Shown here piece after piece: positions 34,495 to 38,875 of a stretch of DNA of 38,875 nucleotides (positions are counted from its first letter, which is position 1; each line of letters begins with the position of its first letter). The DNA lies in contig CANSPM010000037.1 in the NCBI GenBank assembly GCA_947648875.1, positions 1 to 38,875 on the forward strand. The letters run 5' to 3'. The notes below the pieces were generated by a model. That model ran no database searches and was not told where the DNA came from. It worked only from the letters and a program-made list of their open reading frames with translations. This DNA comes from an uncultured Lachnospiraceae bacterium (GTDB taxonomy: Bacteria; Bacillota; Clostridia; Lachnospirales; Lachnospiraceae). Made by a program: the position numbers and the translations under genes.

Positions 34495-35658
34495 ATGCGT
34501 CTTGTCTTTGTATCCAATTATATCAATCATCATCAGATGCCTGTAAGCAGTGAATTGCACCGACTGTGCCGTGAACAGGGTGGCAGCTATATTTTTGTGC
34601 AGACTGAGCCCATGGAGCAGGAGCGGTTGGATATGGGCTGGGGAAAAAATCTGGAGACGACGGACTTTGTCCGCAATTATTGGGAGGATGAAAAGGGCTG
34701 TCAGAGGATGATAGAGAAAGCGGACGCGGTGATTTTCGGAGGCTGTGAGGACGAGAAGTATATAGAGGCCAGACTGGCGGCGGGAGAGCCCGTGTGGCGC
34801 TACAGCGAGCCGCTCTATAAGACCGGCCGGTACAAATTTATCAGTCCCGGAGGGCTTCGGAAAAAATATCATGATCATACCCGATATCGGAAAAAGCGGG
34901 TGTATCTGCTCTGTGCCGGGGCTTATGTGGCTGGGGATTTTCGGCTGGTAGGCGCCTATGGGGGCAAGCGATTCCGGTACGGATATTTCCCCGCGTTCAG
35001 GCGGCAGGAACCGGAAAAGCTGATGGCGGGCAAGGAGCAGGCTTCCCGGGGGCAGCTGCGGCTGCTGTGGGCGGCCCGTATGATCGACTGGAAACATCCG
35101 GAGACAGCGCTGCAAGTGGCGGCAAAGCTGCGGGAGCAGGGGAGAGATTTCAGACTGGATATGATCGGTGACGGGGCCATGCGCCGGGAGACACAAATGC
35201 AGGCGGCGGCGATGGGGCTGGAGGGACAGGTTTTTTTCCAGGGATATTGTAGTCCCGAAGAGACCCGAGCTTATATGGAGAGGGCGCATATTTTCCTGGC
35301 TACCAGCGACAGGCAGGAGGGGTGGGGGGCTGTGGTCAATGAGGCCATGAACAGCGGCTGCGCCCTGATAGCCGGAAAGGGAATGGGGGCGGCTCCGTAC
35401 CTGGTGCGGCATGGGGAGAACGGTTTTCTGTTTGACCATAGAACTCCCCGGCAGGCGGCGCGGTTTGCCGAAAAGCTGTCGGCGGACAGGGACTTGTGTC
35501 GCCGCATGGGCAGCGCCGCCTATGAGACCGTGGAGACATTGTGGAATCCCCAGGTGGCGGCGCGGAGACTCTATGAATGTATCGCGGCGGAACTCGCCGG
35601 GCGAAAGCTGCCGGAGTATGAGGAGGGGCCGCTGAGTAAGGATTTGATCTGTCTTTAG
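34495..35658 (+). CDS. Family 4 glycosyltransferase
   Basis: The 387-residue GT-B protein begins MRLVFVSNYINHHQMPVS, a common GT4 opening. Its donor domain has LWAARMIDWKHPETAL, FRLDMIGDGAM, FQGYCSPEETRAYM and the Glu-x7-Glu motif in DRQEGWGAVVNEAM (Glu275 and Glu283). It probably adds one residue of the repeating or lipid-linked unit. The N-terminal KGCQRMIEKADAVIFGGCED part fits an acceptor domain. ATG 34495 has AGAGAGGAG upstream and lies 31 bp after the previous stop. The tail after Rossmann domain 2 ends with an acidic segment. Sugar specificity cannot be read from the sequence. Confidence 0.88.
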   Translation: MRLVFVSNYINHHQMPVSSELHRLCREQGGSYIFVQTEPMEQERLDMGWGKNLETTDFVRNYWEDEKGCQRMIEKADAVIFGGCEDEKYIEARLAAGEPVWRYSEPLYKTGRYKFISPGGLRKKYHDHTRYRKKRVYLLCAGAYVAGDFRLVGAYGGKRFRYGYFPAFRRQEPEKLMAGKEQASRGQLRLLWAARMIDWKHPETALQVAAKLREQGRDFRLDMIGDGAMRRETQMQAAAMGLEGQVFFQGYCSPEETRAYMERAHIFLATSDRQEGWGAVVNEAMNSGCALIAGKGMGAAPYLVRHGENGFLFDHRTPRQAARFAEKLSADRDLCRRMGSAAYETVETLWNPQVAARRLYECIAAELAGRKLPEYEEGPLSKDLICL

Positions 35659-35668
35659 GAGGCTTAAG

Positions 35669-36769
35669 ATGTTCTGTCCGCAAAAAGATCTGGCGGGCAA
35701 CAAGGGACAGACTGTATGGGTACAGAATGCAGGAGGATATATGGAGGCGGGAGAAAGCAGAGAAGAGATGCAGATGCCATTGATTAGCGTGATTGTTCCG
35801 GCCTATAATATTATAGACTATCTGCCTCGATGCGTTGCGTCTCTAAGACGGCAGACTTATTCAAACCTGGAGATTCTGCTGGTGGATGACGGTTCCACGG
35901 ACGGCACGGGGCAGCTTTGCCACCGGCTGGCGGCGGAGGATGAGCGTATCCGGGTGCTGCACAAGGAGAACGGAGGCACTTCGTCGGCCAGAAACATGGG
36001 GATCGAGAAAGCCCGGGGAGAATTTCTGGGCTTTGTGGACAGCGATGATTATGTGGAGCCGGATATGTATATGCGGTTGTACCGGGCGATGACGGGAAGA
36101 GAGAACTGGCTGGTACAGGTGGGCAGAGACGAGGTGGATGAGCAGGGCGGGCCGCTTCCCAGTATCTGTGAGATCCCGGAAAGGGAACGGAGATTTTCTG
36201 CCGAAGCGTTCCTGAGGGAACTGTTGCTGCACCGGGGGGACTGTTCTTTCTGCACAAAGCTGGTGCCCCGGGGGCTTCTGGGGGCGGAGCGTTTTCCGGA
36301 AAAGCAGCTGAACGAGGATTTTCATCTGATGATCCGTCTGTTGCAACGGTCCGAAGGCGTGGTATCCCTGCCCGTCTGTGGCTACCATGTATTTTACCGG
36401 CTGGGCAGCAATACCCGTAAGAAGCAGGAGAATGATTTCTCCAGGGTATTTTCAGACAATGTGAGCAATGCGGATCTGGTTTTGACTCTGGCGGAGGCAA
36501 AATATCCGTCTTTACAGTCGGTTGCCGTGCGTTTCGGCCTTTATCAGCGGCTGGATTATCTGCTGCATATTCCCATTCCCCAGATGAGACATGACAATGA
36601 GCGGTACAGGGAGATTATGCGGTTTCTGAGGGGACATCTGTGGGACACGGTGCGATCCCCCTACCTGACGGTGAAAAATAAGATTTATCTGCTGGCGCTG
36701 ACCGCAGCCCCCGGTACAGTGCGACGGCTGCACCGTCTGGGGATGAAGGCCAGAAAGAAAATTTCCTGA
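35669..36769 (+). CDS. Family 2 glycosyltransferase
   Basis: The enzyme has a standard GT-A domain: LISVIVPAYNIIDYLPRC, LVDDGSTDGTGQ and FVDSDDYVEPDM, then an EDFHLMIRLL segment typical of CPS-type GT2 enzymes. Full length from ATG 35669 is 366 residues. That start has TAGGAGG 7 bp upstream, overlapping the previous stop, but gives an unusual 36-residue extension before the domain. ATG 35741 (with AGGAGG) and ATG 35774 are in-frame alternatives that fit the family better. It is the last gene of the operon. The 43 bp between it and the convergent gene shows no clear terminator. Confidence 0.86.
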   Translation: MFCPQKDLAGNKGQTVWVQNAGGYMEAGESREEMQMPLISVIVPAYNIIDYLPRCVASLRRQTYSNLEILLVDDGSTDGTGQLCHRLAAEDERIRVLHKENGGTSSARNMGIEKARGEFLGFVDSDDYVEPDMYMRLYRAMTGRENWLVQVGRDEVDEQGGPLPSICEIPERERRFSAEAFLRELLLHRGDCSFCTKLVPRGLLGAERFPEKQLNEDFHLMIRLLQRSEGVVSLPVCGYHVFYRLGSNTRKKQENDFSRVFSDNVSNADLVLTLAEAKYPSLQSVAVRFGLYQRLDYLLHIPIPQMRHDNERYREIMRFLRGHLWDTVRSPYLTVKNKIYLLALTAAPGTVRRLHRLGMKARKKIS

Positions 36770-36812
36770 AAGTAATTTCCGGCTATGGTTCCCGGGGCTT
36801 TCCGCCAAGGGT

Positions 36813-38138
36813 TTAGTCAAAGTATTCCAGAGCATAGACAAAGCGTTCCGCAAGCCTTTTGCGCCCGGCGGCATTCAGGTGCAGGTGGTCTTCCAGGTAG
36901 TCCTCCGCGTTGGCCTCATTGACTGTGCCATAGATATTGTCCAGGTAGGACACGGAGTGGAAGTAGGCGATCTGTTCCAGATTACCTGCGTAGGTGGAGA
37001 GGGAAAAGCCGGTGGACTTGTGGATATCACTGCTGATGTATTCTCCGTTTTCATCCACATAATAGGCATAGGTGGGCGACATGACGATGATTCGGAGATG
37101 GGGGAAGGCATTGCGTATCAACTCCAGGCTGGCATCCATATTGCCCGCGAAGGTCTGAATATCGGTGGTGTTCATTGGATTATACAAAGGCCTTTCCTCC
37201 AGATAATCCGATGCATCGTACATGATGGCCAGCACGTCCACATTCTGGAAGTCCAGAGTAGACAGGGTTTCGTAGGCATAGCGGGCGTCTGCGGGTACGG
37301 TATCTCCCATGGCGGAGAAGGCGCTGTCATAGATCTCCGTATTATGCAGGGTGATCAGTGTGGATAACCAGTACAGATTAAACGCGTCCATGGGATCTTC
37401 CTCCGCAAGGAAGGTCTCTCTGGCCGCCGCCAGATGGGAACCCGAAACCGAGCAGTTATAGAAGACGGCGTCTGTCATGCCGGCGGCCAGACTGACAACG
37501 CTGTCTTCCGAGTCGCGCAGATCGGAAAAGGGGGAGTTGCCCAGTATCACCACCGTGCGGACACCGTCTGTATCCCGGCGCTGGTCCGAGGGAACATTGA
37601 CCATGTTGTCAAGCACTTCAATGAGCTCATTTTCGTCAAAGTCCGCGTCCGGGTCAAAGAAGGACGGCACGCGGGTTCCCCAGTTGGAGAAGCGGAAAAA
37701 GATCAGGCCGACGCAAAACAACAATATAAGGACAAACAGGAGGTGCAGAATGATCCGGGAGAAGAAGCTGCCGGAACGTTCCGGAGCGTTTTCTTCCTCT
37801 TCCTCCGCTGTCTCCCCATTAGAAGGAAAGCGGTCATGGCTTTTGCCATGTTTCTCGGGGTAAGAGACTTTGCCGGAGCGTTTGCGACCGTCTTGGCGGG
37901 AAGATAGGTTGTCATAATGTCTGTCGTCTTTTGCAGGGAAGGGGGCGCTGCCATAGAGTTCGTCATTCTCCACATAGGACGCCTCTGCGTCATAGATTAT
38001 TTTCTCATTTTCTACAGGATCTTTCTCACTAATGCTGTCCTCGCTCAAAAGAGAATCCGCAGTAACCTGGTCCAGGTCAATGACTTCTATATCGGGGATA
38101 TCGGATTGGCGCCGTGTCTTAGTGGGTTCCTGTCGCAT
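36813..38138 (-). CDS. Atypical membrane-anchored SGNH-like protein with long acidic cytoplasmic tail
   Basis: The 441-residue protein has a disordered N-terminus (1-125) rich in Asp, Glu and Ser, one helix (about 128-149), and an outside domain. The domain keeps the SGNH order but with changes: GNSPFSD (Ser202) instead of GDS, YDASDY (307-312) instead of GxND, and EDHLHLNAAGR, in which Asp417 and His420 remain. SPTYAYYVDENGEY and the segment after it match the SGNH protein at 23418 in pattern. It may be a weak or re-purposed hydrolase, or a binding protein. It could act with the divergent acidic repeat protein. ATG 38138 has AGGAAGG upstream. No clear terminator separates it from the convergent gene ending at 36769. 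Confidence 0.8.
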   Translation of the reverse strand: MRQEPTKTRRQSDIPDIEVIDLDQVTADSLLSEDSISEKDPVENEKIIYDAEASYVENDELYGSAPFPAKDDRHYDNLSSRQDGRKRSGKVSYPEKHGKSHDRFPSNGETAEEEEENAPERSGSFFSRIILHLLFVLILLFCVGLIFFRFSNWGTRVPSFFDPDADFDENELIEVLDNMVNVPSDQRRDTDGVRTVVILGNSPFSDLRDSEDSVVSLAAGMTDAVFYNCSVSGSHLAAARETFLAEEDPMDAFNLYWLSTLITLHNTEIYDSAFSAMGDTVPADARYAYETLSTLDFQNVDVLAIMYDASDYLEERPLYNPMNTTDIQTFAGNMDASLELIRNAFPHLRIIVMSPTYAYYVDENGEYISSDIHKSTGFSLSTYAGNLEQIAYFHSVSYLDNIYGTVNEANAEDYLEDHLHLNAAGRKRLAERFVYALEYFD

Positions 38139-38163
38139 GATATACCTTCCTTTCTGCTACTCT

Positions 38164-38192
38164 ATTCTACTATTATCCCCATGGGTTGTCCA
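38164..38192 (-). promoter_or_regulatory. Promoter for the atypical SGNH gene
   Basis: On the minus strand TGGACA (38192-38187) and TAGAAT (38169-38164) are 17 bp apart, each matching five of six consensus bases. The start would be near 38157, giving a leader of about 20 bases. Confidence 0.55.
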
Positions 38193-38267
38193 TAAAGAAA
38201 TAGGACTAAAGGACTGTTTTACTTATTTTGTGGATAAATTAAGATTTTATGAATATTTCATTTTTTC

Positions 38268-38297
38268 TTGAACCGAAAGCGAGGTCAATGATATACT
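38268..38297 (+). promoter_or_regulatory. Promoter for the acidic repeat protein gene
   Basis: TTGAAC (38268-38273) and TATACT (38292-38297) are 18 bp apart in an AT-rich stretch. The start near 38304 would give a leader of about 64 bases. The rest of 38139-38367 holds only the divergent promoter. Confidence 0.55.
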
Positions 38298-38367
38298 GAA
38301 CAGCAGAAATGCTGTACTTAGAAAGTCGGGCCGGGGCGATTGGACGCTTCGAAACGGGAGGAGTAAC

Positions 38368-38875
38368 ATGGGAAAGTTTACAGGACGCTTTGGCAGACCG
38401 AAGAAAACGACAGAAGAGATCATTGCTGAGTTTCAGGAAGAATGGGATGCGGAAGAATACCAGGAAGATTCGTATGGGGATTTTGAGGGTGAATATAGTG
38501 ATGAGAGCCGTGACGACAGGCAGGCGCAGGAGGATGGAGAACCTGATTCCGATGGTGGAGTCTATACAGCCCCTTCGGAGGAAGATGCAGACTATGAGGA
38601 ACTGGAGGCGTATGGTCCGGAGTTCATGGAGGCGGAACAGGACTTGGAACTGACAGAGAATGAGCCGGAAGAAGAGTCGTATGAATCGGAGTGGCCGGAA
38701 GAGGAGCCGGAAGAGTCGTATGAATCGGAGTGGCCGGAAGAAGAGTCGGAAGAGTCGTATGAATCGGAGTGGCCGGAAGAAGAGTCGGAAGAGGCGTATG
38801 AACCGGACTGGCCGGAAGAAGAGCCGGAAGAGTCGTATGAATCGGAGTGGCCGGAAGAAGAGTCGGAAGAGTCGT
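38368..38875 (+). CDS. Acidic tandem-repeat protein, 3' end outside the window
   Basis: ATG 38368 has GGAGGAG 5 bp upstream and the frame stays open for at least 169 codons to the window edge. The first 10 or so residues are basic (MGKFTGRFGRPKK), then the protein becomes extremely acidic with many Glu, Asp, Tyr and Trp. From 38677 it consists of 13-residue repeats of the form SYESEWPEEE(P/S)EE. No signal peptide or membrane helix is seen in this part. I do not recognise the family; the visible region could be a disordered tail of a larger membrane or wall protein. It is divergent from the SGNH-like gene, which also has an acidic tail. Confidence 0.8.
   Translation, partial: MGKFTGRFGRPKKTTEEIIAEFQEEWDAEEYQEDSYGDFEGEYSDESRDDRQAQEDGEPDSDGGVYTAPSEEDADYEELEAYGPEFMEAEQDLELTENEPEEESYESEWPEEEPEESYESEWPEEESEESYESEWPEEESEEAYEPDWPEEEPEESYESEWPEEESEES
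38677..38875 (+). repeat. 39-bp tandem repeat, five full copies and the start of a sixth
   Basis: Units begin at 38677, 38716, 38755, 38794, 38833 and 38872 and are nearly identical, with a few codon-level changes (the fourth unit reads AYEPDWP). The period of 39 bp keeps the frame, so copy-number changes would add or remove 13 residues without breaking the gene. Confidence 0.95.

Noticed and set aside
36770..36812. Possible terminator between the convergent genes ending at 36769 and 36813
   Set aside because: Only short GC-rich matches are present and no T-run follows; the structure is not convincing.
38677..38875. Regular repeats that might suggest a CRISPR array
   Set aside because: The units are directly adjacent with no unique spacers, keep one reading frame and encode acidic residues; they are coding tandem repeats.
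1..38875. Flagellin glycosylation island
   Set aside because: Pseudaminic acid is common on flagellins, but no flagellin, chaperone or Maf-type transferase gene is present, so the target cannot be called flagella from this window.

Overview
The window looks like a chromosomal surface-glycan locus of a Gram-positive Clostridia bacterium, probably Lachnospiraceae-like. The reasons are GC-rich coding DNA with AT-rich promoter islands, strong GGAGG-type ribosome sites, frequent GTG/TTG starts, and membrane proteins related in style to gut Clostridia wall-glycan genes. The genus cannot be fixed from the sequence. No flagellar, phage, IS, tRNA or rRNA genes were seen.

Layout. (1) 1-157: a 102-bp-period direct repeat at the left edge. 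(2) 171-4454 (+): a GtrB-type lipid-linked sugar synthase, a GT-C-like membrane protein and a membrane-anchored SGNH hydrolase, ending in a bidirectional terminator at 4484-4536. (3) 7650-4570 (-): pseC and a GT-C-like protein, separated by 297 bp that holds a large palindrome. (4) 7881-9336 (+): a GT-C gene broken by a frameshift. (5) A good promoter at 9375-9402 begins a long co-directional run, 9446-25953: a sialyltransferase-like glycosyltransferase, a PglK-like ABC flippase, a GT2, a large YfhO/PTPS-related membrane protein, pseF, a DUF6020-like membrane protein, an FkbH-like protein, an acyl carrier protein, pseH, pseI, pseG, a second SGNH protein and a GtrII-like protein. It ends at a terminator at 25985-26012. 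(6) New promoters at about 26043-26163 drive 26219-36769: a second GtrB-like GT2, an acyltransferase-3, wecE, membrane proteins (one pair probably a split gene), two GT4 and one GT2. (7) Divergent promoters at about 38164-38297 separate an atypical SGNH protein (-) from an acidic tandem-repeat protein (+) that runs off the right edge.

How it may work. PseC, PseH, PseG, PseI and PseF make CMP-pseudaminic acid; only PseB is missing from the window. The EDG/HP-motif transferase at 9446 is the natural candidate to use it. WecE makes dTDP-4-amino-4,6-dideoxygalactose. Cytoplasmic GT2 and GT4 enzymes would build a lipid-linked oligosaccharide that the ABC protein flips. Two GtrB-type synthases would supply polyprenyl-phosphate sugars to about eight multi-pass GT-C-like enzymes working outside the membrane. 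An acyltransferase-3 and three anchored SGNH proteins would add or remove O-acyl groups.

The most unusual element is the FkbH-like protein and stand-alone ACP placed directly before pseH. They suggest that an ACP-bound acyl group, possibly glyceryl, modifies the pseudaminic acid or the glycan.
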